In this document: positions 21,301-30,119 of the stretch, one piece after another
Layout of the letters: every line of letters begins with the position of its first letter
Numbering within the stretch: position 1 is the stretch's first letter
Assembly: GCA_021927905.1 (NCBI GenBank)
Contig: BLLK01000029.1
Coordinates: 434,001 to 498,000, forward strand
Reading direction: 5' to 3'
Origin: Chaetoceros tenuissimus
Lineage: Eukaryota > Bacillariophyta > Thalassiosirophyceae > Chaetocerotales > Chaetocerotaceae
DNA: 64,000 bases
Position numbers and translations under genes: made by a program
Notes under the pieces: model-generated
What the model saw: the letters and a program-made list of their open reading frames with translations, nothing else
What the model was told of the DNA's origin: nothing
Databases searched by the model: none

Positions 21301-22432
21301 AATGGGGATGGGACTCTCAAATACTCAACATGATCGAGGTGATATTGAAAGAGGCAGTAATATGCGAACAGTAAAAACTTCATTGGATATGAGAGCTTTG
21401 GATACAAATGTTAATAATACTGATTTGCGCCGACATTCTAGCTCGCTTGAATTTGCATCCCAGTCAAGATCGATGGAAGTTACAAAACGTTCGACAAAAG
21501 CAAGGACCCTTGAAAGAGCTCAACGAAGAAGCACCATGGACTTTTATGGCAAAAACAGCGGTGCTGGAGATTTTATACCCAATTTTGATAGATCTAAGGA
21601 TAGGGAAGGCACTGTCATTGGGCTACCTGGAGATGAAGATAACAATAGCTGCGTTTCGGGATTAACAGATATTGGAAGGAGAAGTAGAAATAACTCCATG
21701 AACCTCTCTAGAAGTAGACACAGTTCAATTGACCATTCAAGACGTGATAGTGATTATTCTGATGGCATGGATAAGCGGCGAAAGTCTAATGACACTGGAC
21801 GTAGTGGAAATTATGCATCTGGTAATGCATCTTATGCCAACGCCTCCCATGTGCTAGAACGACCCAACGACGCTTATGATAGTAATGGAAACGTATCAGA
21901 ATATTCCAATGGCGATTTATCGAGAAGTGTTTATCTTCGCAGCGATAATAGAAGGATGTCACAAAGTGGAATGTCTCAGGGTGCTCAGTCACACATTAGG
22001 CCTAGGCGAAGAAGCAACGAGAGTGATAGATATCATGACCACCTTGGGCACAGTGAAGGGTCACACAGAGGTCGTCGTTCTTCCCTTGTATCAATTAATG
22101 AAGCACCACCTAGAAATCATGAGCAGCAAAAGATAGATTCCAACATGATTTTTCATGAATATCCTGAACAATATAATGATAGATTAGAAGATGGGAATCG
22201 CCGTAATTCGAGAAGAATCGATACCTCCAGAAGTAACGGGAATAGGTCTCCTAATTACCGTCGAGGATCAACGCACCAAGGGCCACCGCGGACTCGAGAT
22301 AACCAAAGTTCTTATGGAACCAGTGTAGAATCTTTTCAGAGATTGAGGATGGAAGAAGAGATGAAAGAAAGAGGAATGGACGCACCGCCTCAATACAGAA
22401 TAATTCAAGGGGGGCGAAGGAATATTTACTGA
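18335..22432 (+). CDS. membrane-anchored pepsin-like (A1) protein with lost catalytic motifs and long basic cytoplasmic tail
   Basis: Five exons, all phase 0: 18335-18838, 18922-19083, 19158-19832, 19914-19940 (27-nt microexon) and 20012-22432, giving 1,262 residues. The pepsin fold shows in YVEYAVGRPQQRLRF, cysteine-rich STFNKYQSNTF, HGILGLSM, LTLGGY, AIPASHYM and FQGHHLLF. The first catalytic DTGS reads ALNS and the second reads DNTY, so aspartic protease activity is unlikely. A single transmembrane segment (about residues 577-598, LVIIGVFGVILIALLALCC) is followed by KKRKKK and about 660 residues rich in Arg, Ser and Asp, with many RRxS/RRxT sites and an internal repeat. Expected topology is ectodomain outside, tail in cytosol. 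No signal peptide is visible after the ATG at 18335, so an upstream exon may be missing. The function is unknown. Confidence 0.75.
19914..19940 (+). other. 27-nt microexon of the pepsin-like gene
   Basis: It is flanked by TTTCGCAG upstream and GTAAGT downstream and encodes SSPHDVLLA. This bridges GTKIDP and IPASHYM in frame and matches the usual run-up to the last strand of pepsin-like domains. Without it, the two neighbouring exons would still join in phase. Confidence 0.7.
21098..21346 (+). repeat. three degenerate ~19-residue repeats inside the pepsin-like protein tail
   Basis: Three copies share the pattern R-R-x-(S/T)-x4-G-(I/L)-S-x-T-x-H-D-x2-D: RRNSNDRGISHTHHD at about 21107, RRRTMDLGLSKTYHD at about 21211 and RRRQTMGMGLSNTQHD at about 21287. 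Each starts with a basophilic-kinase-like RRxS/T site. Spacing is 80-105 nt. Confidence 0.65.
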
Positions 22433-22737
22433 GCTAAAATTGAAAGAGACTGACATAACTCATAAACTAGATATATATTTACACTTTTTGGAATAAAATT
22501 GAATACTTTGTTTGCGCCTTTATTTTCATCTCAGTTGGCAATCAAACCACCCTTTCTCCTGAGATTTTTGTGCTTCTCTTTCTAGTGCAACTATCTTTAT
22601 ATAATATCCCCTTGATCTACATTTTTTATTTAGTGGGTTCATAGAGAGAGCCCTCACGCCCTCACAAGTTTTCTATCTCTCAGCTTACACCAACCATTCC
22701 ATGTAGATTCAGAGTACATCCAACATAAACATACTAC
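22433..22737. other. intergenic spacer
   Basis: This stretch lies 3' of the pepsin-like gene and presumably holds its terminator. It is AT-rich, with no open frame or repeat that I can support. Confidence 0.4.
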
Positions 22738-23390
22738 ATGACATCCGTGACACAAGAAATTCTCGACCTAGAGATGCATCTAAAGTGCATCAGAGAAAAC
22801 ATCATTGGTGACTGGAAGGATGAGACATGTTTGAAGGCTATATAATGAAGACGGTCCAGTCAACAATTGCTGATACTTTTGGACAGAGTCTTCATAGACT
22901 TGGAAAATTTAAGCCAAAGGAAAAAACAGCTGCAATGAAGATTTGGAATACAAAGAATCAACTTCAAATTCAGTCATTTGTTTGGAATGTCTCTCATCAT
23001 GCACTAAATAAAATACATTCCTTTGTTAACAAGAGAAGGTATGAGACCTATCCTGGTGTAATGCAATGGTTTCCTTGGGCCTGTAACCTACGAGACCATA
23101 ACAATCAATCTCTTATTCAGGCTATCTTCGCAGCTGGTGCAAAAGTAGTAAATGTGAAAATGCGCATGTCTTTGCACCCATGAGTGATGACCAAATCTGC
23201 CAAAAAGGACCCATTCACTACATTGTATCCCTTTACAGCGGTAGAAAGTGGCAAAGATGGTGACTTGGAGAAGACCTTTTATCTACTACGTCGACAGCCT
23301 GGTGTACTCGATCGGAGTGAAACTAGAAACGCAGATCAGGGTACAAAGACAGATGGGAAGAAGAAAAGAAAGAGAGATGACAGTGATTGA
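22738..23390 (+). pseudogene. decayed ankyrin-like repeat gene fragment (copy 1)
   Basis: The frame from the ATG at 22738 (MTSVTQEILDLEMHLK) ends after 35 codons. Coding character continues in another frame from 22827 (LHRLGKFKPKEKTAAMKIW, MQWFPWACNLRDHNNQSLI). It then needs a two-base excision after VVN and a one-base excision at CAAAAAGG to give VVNENAHVF, SDDQICQKDPFTTLYPF and DLEKTFYLLRRQPGVLD. The block with DP.T.LYPF and .LLRR.PG resembles the ends of diatom ankyrin-repeat proteins; that family call is from memory and only moderately sure. At least three frame lesions make it a pseudogene. Part of it (about 23110-23410) recurs inverted at 25450-25735. Confidence 0.6.
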
Positions 23391-23410
23391 ACAAGCTCAA
23401 CATGTTCCAC
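23110..23410 (+). repeat. left arm of ~300-bp inverted repeat
   Basis: From CTCTTATTCAGG at 23110 to about 23318 this matches the reverse complement of 25527-25735 almost base for base, with only a few substitutions over about 209 bp. Weaker similarity continues to about 23410. The arms are about 2 kb apart. Both arms carry the same two frame lesions. Confidence 0.8.
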
Positions 23411-23774
23411 TTATTGTTGTAGTCAAATAGTAATATTAAATATGATGAAACTATAACATACATTCTATAAATTTTTAAATTGTCTTGCCCTATCTTCGTT
23501 TCTTTTTGGCATTCATCTATTTAGATTGTACTTGTACAAAGCCAACTCTCATCAATCAAAATTCATGTGAAATAGATCAGACTTCATCGGGTGCTAAGGA
23601 GTATACATGGTACAAATCCAGCAGCCTTCATTAGTATAACATCAAATAGAACTTTGTTCAGACCATCACATTCTGTCGCAAATGTAAAGTTCAGACTTGG
23701 GCAAACGTCAAACATTTTCAGTGTTTAAACGATATTATTGACTTATCTATTGCATTACTGAAACATCATACAAT
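23411..23774. other. spacer, no feature seen
   Basis: AT-rich spacer between the ankyrin-like fragment and the WW remnant. No open frame or repeat is supported. Confidence 0.35.
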
Positions 23775-23955
23775 TTATATTTCTTGTATTTCAGCTAATT
23801 GATTTTCCCATACTACTGTCTTTGTTCTATCTAATGTATAGTAGGTAGTAACAATTCGAAGATGGATCTAATGCATTCGCCCAACCAATTGCAAATAAGT
23901 CTTCATCGGATACTACTTCCTCGTCACCATATCCTCCACCGGTGCTTGATGCCAT
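23775..23955 (-). pseudogene. small WW-domain gene remnant
   Basis: An ATG at 23955 opens MASSTGGGYGDEEVVSDEDL, followed by FAIGWANALDPSSN. One frameshift near 23850 is needed to continue as TTYYTLDRTKTVVWENQL and stop at 23775. Together the segments show a WW domain: W, then DP, then YYT, then T-VWE. The P after the second W is replaced by Q. The frameshift and its lone position suggest a dead copy. Confidence 0.5.
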
Positions 23956-23981
23956 TAGATATAGAGAGATATCGTCCTCGC
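23860..23981 (-). repeat. inner inverted repeat, left member
   Basis: The reverse complement reads GCGAGGACGATA, then GATGAAGACTTATTTGCAA, then TTGGGCGAA, which matches 25231-25320 on the plus strand. The two copies differ by small indels and substitutions. The pair is nested inside the ~300-bp inverted repeat. Confidence 0.65.
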
Positions 23982-24550
23982 TAGATAGATGGTTGCTTCG
24001 TTGTGTCCTCCTTCCTTTTCTGAAATCTATTATTATTTACAACATGGACTGTTGTTGAACGGGTGGTATAACTCAACAAACTTTTGTTTTTTCTCCATTG
24101 TTACAACATATCCATCTCCTACAAACTGACCACTGACCAATTCATCTCCCAATAGAGATGCAGTGTAAAGTGTAATAATAATAGTCTGGAGAGTTTGGAA
24201 CAAAGACATTCTGTCGGTTTTTTAGGTGATGCAGTCCCATTCAAATTTACTGGGAAATATTGAAATGTTATGAGAGGATGTACCAGGACTCATTGAATTG
24301 ACAGGGTGCGTCGCCAATCTTTTTGGTTTTCGTGATTTCCCTTTCCAACTGCTCCAGACATTGAATTCCAAATATTCCTCCTCGTAATAAGAATTAAAAT
24401 TATCATTATCACCTATCTAAACTATTTCATTCATAATATACTTTACTATCCTCCTTGAATCCATAAAAATATTGGATTATTAATGAAAACCTTAGTAGAT
24501 AATCATTGAACAACCAATGAGCATATAGTTTTTAAAAATTCATCCAATCT

Positions 24551-24606
24551 AATGTCAAGAAATAGATTCTGTTTTTTAAATGTCAAGAAATAGATTCTGT
24601 TTTTGT
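24551..24606. repeat. direct tandem repeat, ~27 bp x 2
   Basis: The unit AATGTCAAGAAATAGATTC followed by TGTTTTT occurs twice in immediate succession, essentially identical. Confidence 0.8.
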
Positions 24607-24782
24607 ATTATGATTGTCAAACTTTGGTTGAAATGTCATTTATTTTGTGTAGACTTTGGCGCCTTTTAGGAAATTACAAATTAAAATAGTATGCTACAGG
24701 GCAAGAAGATAAATTGTGAACTCTTTCCGAGACGGTAGACGATTATATAAAGAACAATCTCAATATCATTAATAAAAATTAA

Positions 24783-24885
24783 ACCTATTAATTAAATTAT
24801 AGTGGAGAAACATGTAAATCAAAACAATCACAATTTCATAAAACATATTAATTGAAATTATGGTGGAGAAGCATGTAAATCAAAG
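24783..24885. repeat. imperfect tandem duplication, period ~58 bp
   Basis: ATTAATT, then AAATTATAGTGGAGAAACATG, TAAATCAAA recurs as ATTAATT, then GAAATTATGGTGGAGAAGCATG, TAAATCAAA about 58 bp later. The copies differ at a few positions. Confidence 0.6.
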
Positions 24886-25230
24886 GAAACAAGCAGCGTC
24901 TTTATATGTACATGATACTTCGAGATATGGAAGGAATGAAAAAAACTACCACATCGTAGATTGACTTCTGTTGGAAAATTGTAAGAAATAGTACATACCA
25001 GAAATCAACAAAAATAGATCTTGAAGAATAATAAAAAGTTCCGTGCTTCTAATTTAATATTCAAGGTCATTCTCAATCACTTTTTATTCTCAACCAAAAT
25101 GAAGATTTGCATTGCCTATTTTGAGATATTGAGTTGTAGAATTACAATACTTCGATTTGAATTTATGAACAGATAGAAAATATCGTCAAATCAAGTAGAA
25201 TCGAATGTGTACCTTCCTTATTAACCACCA

Positions 25231-25320
25231 AGCGAGGACGATACTTCGATTTGGTGACGGAGAAGTACCATCTGATGAAGACTTATTTGCAACTGATTGG
25301 GCGAAGGCATGAGATTCAGA
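25231..25320 (+). repeat. inner inverted repeat, right member (WW remnant copy)
   Basis: GCGAGGACGATA, then TTTGGTGACGGAGAAG and GATGAAGACTTATTTGCAAC match the reverse complement of 23860-23981. Translated, it reads VPSDEDLFATDWAKA and then stops. It is a more decayed copy of the first WW exon. Confidence 0.6.
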
Positions 25321-25449
25321 GTCACATTAATACTTCTACTTCACATTAGATAGAGCAATATGCCTACAATAACCCCTGACACTTAATAAGGTTTATAGAA
25401 ATTATTTACACATCACAACTTCATATTTCTACATATTACCAGACTTCAA

Positions 25450-25880
25450 AACGTAGAGCAAGTTGAGTTTGTTCAATAACTTTCATTTCTATTTTTTTCT
25501 ACTTCCCACCAGTCATTGTACCCTAAACTCCAATCAAGTACACCAGGCTGTCGACGTAGTAGATAAAAGGTCTTCTCCAAGTCACCATCTTTGCCACTTT
25601 CTACCGCTGTAAAGGGAAACAATGTAGTGAATGGGTCCTTTTTGGCAGATTTGGTCATCACTCATGGATGCAAAGACATGCGCATTTTCACATTTACTAC
25701 TTTTGCACCAGCTGCGAAGATAGCCTGAATAAGAGATATAGTGTAGTAACTGGATCCTTTTCGCATATCTGGTCATCAGTCATCAATGCAAAGACATGCG
25801 CATTTTCATCTACCACTTTTGGACCAGCCACCTGTTATGGACTCGTAGGCTATATGCCCAAGGAAAACATTTCATAAGAT
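25450..25880 (-). pseudogene. decayed ankyrin-like fragments, copy 2 and a third divergent copy in tandem
   Basis: Reading the minus strand from 25880, a divergent copy shows FPWAYSLR, then KVVDENAHVF, TDDQICEKDPVTTLY with no frame lesion in that stretch. At 25735 it passes directly into copy 2, beginning CTCTTATTCAGG, which repeats copy 1 including its two frame lesions (extra GT after GTAAAT, extra A in CCAAAAAGG). It continues as AVESGKDGDLEKTFYLLRR, then diverges. The divergent copy shows what the undamaged reading frame looked like. Copies 1 and 2 were duplicated after damage. Confidence 0.65.
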
Positions 25881-26029
25881 TTTTTTAAAAAAAGCTTTGA
25901 TATCTAATAAATATAAAATAAAAACACAAAGACCACCGCAGAAATATTATTCTTATCCGATTCCTTTTGTCGGACAATACAAATACAGAAAATGACTCAG
26001 ACTTGGTTTCAAGGTTTATCTAGGTGTCC

Positions 26030-26580
26030 CTAAATCTCGTGCAACCAAGCATAGCTCCAGAAGCTCTGGGATGAAAGGTTGTCGTCATGTTCCACAGAAT
26101 CTGTCCTAGAGAATTCAACAATTTGCTGATCGTTCTCATTTTCATCTTTATTTTTTGAACTCAAACGCTGATTTGAAGGTAAATTTTCGTCTTCATTCAT
26201 TTCAAGTTTACTATTCTCCTTTTTCCTTTTCGAGCTGTTTTAGTCTTTCAAGAAGCTTTTCAACCAATACGTCTTTTCTCATGCTCCTTTTTGTAGATAT
26301 ATGCTCTCGACATGTTGGAAATGCTAGCTTTAATCTATCTAATCTTTGTGGGTCAATTACAATTTCAAGACAGATTGCACATTCAAAATCTTTTCAGAAG
26401 TTATTTCGCTCTCCTTTTCTATTTTCTTCTTCTCTTGAGCTATGATTCATCTTCAGATTTTGTAATGTACTTCTCCTTGTTGTTGTATTTTCCTAGCTTT
26501 TCGAGATTCTCTGCTAGTGCTGCAATCATCTTTGTGATCGCTTTCAATGTCTGTGTGTTTCTCCTTAATTTAAAGAAACA
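26030..26580 (-). pseudogene. RING-finger protein remnant
   Basis: Minus-strand frames give a helical segment (LKAITKMIAALAENLEKL), then after a stop and frame changes FECAICLEIVIDPQRL, FPTCREH and VEKLLERLKQLEKEKGE. Next comes ENSKLEMNEDENLPSNQRL in another frame, ending FWSYAWLHEI. FECAICLE with a later PTCRE is the start of a RING finger, but the middle cysteine and histidine ligands are missing. Several frame breaks and stops make this a pseudogene. Confidence 0.5.
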
Positions 26581-27020
26581 CTTGAAGAATATTTGTAACT
26601 TATCAGAATCGTCAAATTTACATCTAAAGGATCAAAGAAAACATGATTGAGAAAGCTATTTCGATATCAATATTATAATGATTCTATGGTACGATATCAA
26701 TGGCATTGACTCTTGCTACTCATCCATACCAACGCCATTGCTACAATGATTTCTTTGATTTTCCCAGGATTTACAAATCTAACAGTTTTTGTTCTTCATC
26801 GTTTTGAGCAATTGTTTGATATTTCACACAGCAGACGTGAAAAGTTGAGAAATGTTAAAGGAGTATAAAATAATCAATGTTGAAATCAAGTCGAAACCAA
26901 AGTCGCGGTGAACAATTAAGAGGAGAACTATTATTATGGAGATAGTTTTTTCTATATGATTTTGAAAACGGTTCAAGCTTTGTGATTCTATCATCTGTAA
27001 GCTTATATACCCCAATATTT

Positions 27021-27181
27021 TCAATTTGGTTTGCTGCCAGACTTCATCCGTCTGATGGTACTGCACCAATTTCCCAAAGATTTATTATTTTCATAATAAA
27101 ATGGTACATTGCAGTGTCCATGCTCGTTCTTGAAGTGTTGCAATTTTACTTCTAGATTCGTGTCTCGCAACAGTAGTAACA
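27021..27181 (-). pseudogene. helicase-associated (HA) domain fragment
   Basis: The minus strand reads LEVKLQHFKNEHGHCNVPF, then SLGNWCSTIRRM. HGHCNVP and LG.W...R are hallmarks of the HA domain (PF03457), which is abundant in diatom genomes. Only one domain copy is readable, with no start codon context and a stop soon after, so it is a fragment. Confidence 0.55.
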
Positions 27182-27210
27182 ACAGGTTGTGCATATTTGC
27201 ACTAATTAGT

Positions 27211-28189
27211 AAATATTTTAGAACTCTAACATGAACAGATGTTGGAAGAAGAGACAGTAGACGTAATGCGCAATTGAAGAAAGTGTGGAAAACAGCCACC
27301 GCAGAAATAATATTATTCCGAGTTTTCAATGTGAAAAAGTATTTTATTTACGATGAAAAAAATAGGGACTTGCTACGATATATTGGGTTACATGAGAATC
27401 AGGTAGCAGGCTCATGGCCCATGGAAACATTCCTCTGTTTACCGAAAAGTAAAAATTCTAGCAAATCCATTCCTCCATTTTTTTATTTTTCGGAAAGTTA
27501 AAAAATAATTACAAGAAATTTTCATCGCAACAATTTCAAACAAACTGGAGAGATCTAGAGCTATATTACATTCATTTGGAATAACTTGCGTAATCAAATA
27601 AGGTACGTTCTGAAAACTCAGGAAGAGTCTGTTTAGGATAACACAAGCGATTGGTTTTGATAGCCGTATTCCATTGCAAAAGAGCAAGTGACATTGGGGT
27701 CCATCTTCCATCACAATTGACAAAAAATGTGCATGGAAAGGAATATCCTATCGCTGATGATTTAGAATAATATTATGTTTGTATAGTAGATTTCCGTGGA
27801 TTTTTCAAGTGCCGGATTATAGCGAGGATTCCTAGAAGATAAACTAGAAGTTATTAAATATGTAAGATGATGCAATGCTCTATAAGTTAAGCTTCATTGG
27901 AATCCAGGGAGTTTCTTGGCTCTGTCTGACACTCGATAGATTGTGTTGGGCTGCTTGCTACTTGAAAGGAAGTTTTACTGTACTCTCTGAATGTTTCTGA
28001 TACTCAAGCGAAGAGAGATAATATCAGTGAAGCGAGATGCAAGAAACTCGGAAAGCATTTTGGGGAGATCCTGAAACTCAGAAGGAGCTTCTTTCAAAAT
28101 ACCCAATCAAGGCACTATCTTGACTTCCTCTAAATCTTTCCTAATTGCCATACGAGTAGATCCAAAATATCTATGTAAACACCTTTGAG
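27211..28189. other. non-coding or unrecognised decayed region
   Basis: A minus-strand stretch at about 27570-27715 reads DGRWTPMSLALLQWNTAI with no stop for 40 codons and may be another gene fragment. Nothing else is supportable. A 43-bp element at 28092-28133 is listed separately. Confidence 0.35.
28092..28133. repeat. short dispersed repeat, copy A
   Basis: TTTCAAAATACCCAATCAAG, GCACTATCTTGACTTCCTC is nearly identical to 30777-30819 (TTTCAAAATACCAATCAAG, GCACTATTTTGACTACCTCC). The pair is in the same orientation, 2.7 kb apart. Confidence 0.7.
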
Positions 28190-28807
28190 TTGCGCTACAG
28201 GTAGTAGCAGAAGAAGAAGGTGCCGAGTTGACCAAAGATAGTAAGCGCAAATCAGATACTTGGGTTGTGAGTGAAGAAAGACAACCTTGATAACTATGTA
28301 GGAAAGCCTATTTTTACATCTGATCGGCTTTTTATGATAAAGACCCATTGCCACATGGGGCGGATCGGCACTTTATATTGAAACAAACACAGGCAATTAA
28401 AAAAGAGGTACGGATGAAAAAGGCAAACCAAAAGGGGACGGTGGGTTGAAAGTGACAGGGCAGCTTGGAGAAGTCATGAACGAAGTTCTCAAATCTCTTA
28501 CACTGTAGCTAGAACAAGACTGGCCGAGATTGATCCAGATTCAAACTATTTTGATAACACTGATGTTCATATGCATGTTCTAGAAGGTGCAACTCCGAAA
28601 GATGGTCCATCAGCTGGAATTACAATGACTACAGCAATGTTGTCATTTGGCAATGACTGGTGAAATTAGTTTGACAGGCAAGGTTCTCCCAGTTGGTGGA
28701 ATAAAAGAAAAGCAGCTAGAAGAGCAGGTATTACGTGTGTTATCCTACCATCTCAAAATCAGCGTGATTATGATGAGATGCCCGATTACTTAAGAATCAA
28801 GATCTAG
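28190..28807 (+). pseudogene. Lon protease C-terminal fragment, frameshifted
   Basis: Segments in three frames match the Lon proteolytic domain in order: [83 protein letters not shown] with the catalytic Ser region, [18 protein letters not shown] with the catalytic Lys region, and [19 protein letters not shown] ending at 28807. At least five frame breaks and two stops separate them. The ATPase half is absent. Lon is an ATP-dependent protease of mitochondria, plastids or peroxisomes, so a functional copy should exist elsewhere in the genome. Confidence 0.85.
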
Positions 28808-29044
28808 CTAATATAATAAAATAGAAAGAATGTGCCACATGAAAATGAAGAATTTCTATGATCGACAATGTACATTGTAGACAGATAATATAAATTTTGA
28901 TGAAGCATCAATGTACTTATCTTTTACTACATTGTTACTATATAGTATTGGTTCAAGAATCAGAGATTTCAAAAGAAAAATTATGATTTTGAAAAGAGAA
29001 ATCATTTCATTGGATAAGAATTGTTATAGTTATATAAACTAAGT

Positions 29045-30073
29045 TTAGAAGACAACCTCGCCCATCATTTCGAGAATATACTTCTTCACAATTTCTTGCT
29101 CATCTACTTCTACATATGGATTGGCCTCCAGATATTGCAATGGAGTGACGTCAATCGAGTTTGGCTCACTGCATGTACCAAGACCTTGTTCTTTCAGTAT
29201 CGCAACGAGATCATTTTCCAGAGGAGGATTGACAGCGAAACATTCCCGATGCAGAGCGAATTCATCTCCTTGATTTATGTTCTTGATCCACTGATGGACT
29301 TCTTCTTCATTCTCATAACTGCCATATCTAATAGTAGGGAATGGAGAAGCTTCAAACAATGCCGTAGCCGCAATGGCATCATTTCCAAGTTGTGTGTGTT
29401 GAGGAACACTCAAAATGATCAGCTTTTTGCAACCCCAAAATGTCATCCACCCACCAATCTCTCTACATGATGGTGGAATGAAGATTGAAGTCAGCGATTC
29501 ACAACAACAGAATGCACAATTTCCAATGTTTTCCAGACTTTTTGAGAGTCGAACATATACAAGTTTGTAGCAACAATAGAAAACTCTCTGTTCAATTTTT
29601 TGTACTGAATCAGCCATAATGACAGTCTCGACATTGCTGCACCGTTCAAAAGTATTTTCAGGAATCACTTCTACTCCAGGTAAGACCATGATGACTTGCC
29701 ATTTCAATCTCTCTTCTTCACTGTAGACTAGATAGCCATTCTCTTCATCCCATAGCTTCTCTCCGTTGTAAAAGAGAGTCATCTTCCCTTTCCACATCCG
29801 GACTCCTGGTCCCTCCTTTACGATCGCATCCCATTCCGCCTGGGTGGGGTATTTTGAGCGCTTCGTCGTGGACGAAAGATCTCTTTTGGACAGTGCTTCG
29901 GCAACTGAATCAATCACATATTCTCTGTTGGACGAAAGATCTCTTTTGGACAGTGCTTCGGCAACTGAATCAATCACATATAATGCCAAATAGACTAAAA
30001 AGACCATTATCCAAAAGGAAGAGTCTAGCTCTAGACTGAATCGTTCAGATATCCATGTATCAATCAGAGACAT
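29045..30073 (-). CDS. membrane-anchored LRR_5 (BspA-like) leucine-rich repeat protein
   Basis: Single exon, 342 residues, ATG at 30073. A probable transmembrane anchor lies at about residues 20-36 (FWIMVFLVYLALYVI). It is followed by a 20-residue unit, YVIDSVAEALSKRDLSSNRE, and its repeat. After residue 110 come LRR_5-type repeats: VIPENTFERCSNVETVIM, IEQRVFYCCYKLVYVRL, IGNCAFCCCESLTSIFIP, EIGGWMTFWGCKKLIIL. This family is common in diatoms and its functions are unknown. The C-terminal 80 residues are acidic and not recognised. A decayed copy of the 5' end lies just upstream at 30120-30335. Confidence 0.75.
   Translation of the reverse strand: MSLIDTWISERFSLELDSSFWIMVFLVYLALYVIDSVAEALSKRDLSSNREYVIDSVAEALSKRDLSSTTKRSKYPTQAEWDAIVKEGPGVRMWKGKMTLFYNGEKLWDEENGYLVYSEEERLKWQVIMVLPGVEVIPENTFERCSNVETVIMADSVQKIEQRVFYCCYKLVYVRLSKSLENIGNCAFCCCESLTSIFIPPSCREIGGWMTFWGCKKLIILSVPQHTQLGNDAIAATALFEASPFPTIRYGSYENEEEVHQWIKNINQGDEFALHRECFAVNPPLENDLVAILKEQGLGTCSEPNSIDVTPLQYLEANPYVEVDEQEIVKKYILEMMGEVVF
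29871..29990 (-). repeat. 60-bp tandem duplication inside the LRR_5 gene
   Basis: The plus-strand unit beginning GACGAAAGATCTCTTTTGGA has period 60 (29871 and 29931) and is identical over at least 50 bp. It keeps the frame and duplicates 20 residues just after the membrane anchor. Confidence 0.9.
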
Positions 30074-30119
30074 ATCTTTTGTAATGTTTGAAACTATACT
30101 ATATCAGCAGCCTGAGCAA

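Larger units (their letters stand above)
23982..25230. other. AT-rich non-coding spacer between inverted arms
   Basis: About 1.25 kb with no supported open frame. It contains the two small tandem duplications listed separately. No transposase-like or terminal-repeat structure was seen. Confidence 0.4.

Noticed and set aside
22738-25880. Inverted repeats as the ends of a DNA transposon
   Set aside because: No transposase, no matching target-site duplications seen, and the arms contain gene fragments rather than terminal motifs.
26155-26650. Plus-strand frames rich in Phe, Ser and Leu
   Set aside because: They are the antisense of the RING-finger remnant on the minus strand.
28190-28807. Lon fragment as a functional gene with introns
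   Set aside because: The frame breaks lie inside conserved motifs without GT-AG pairs, and two stops fall within the protease domain.
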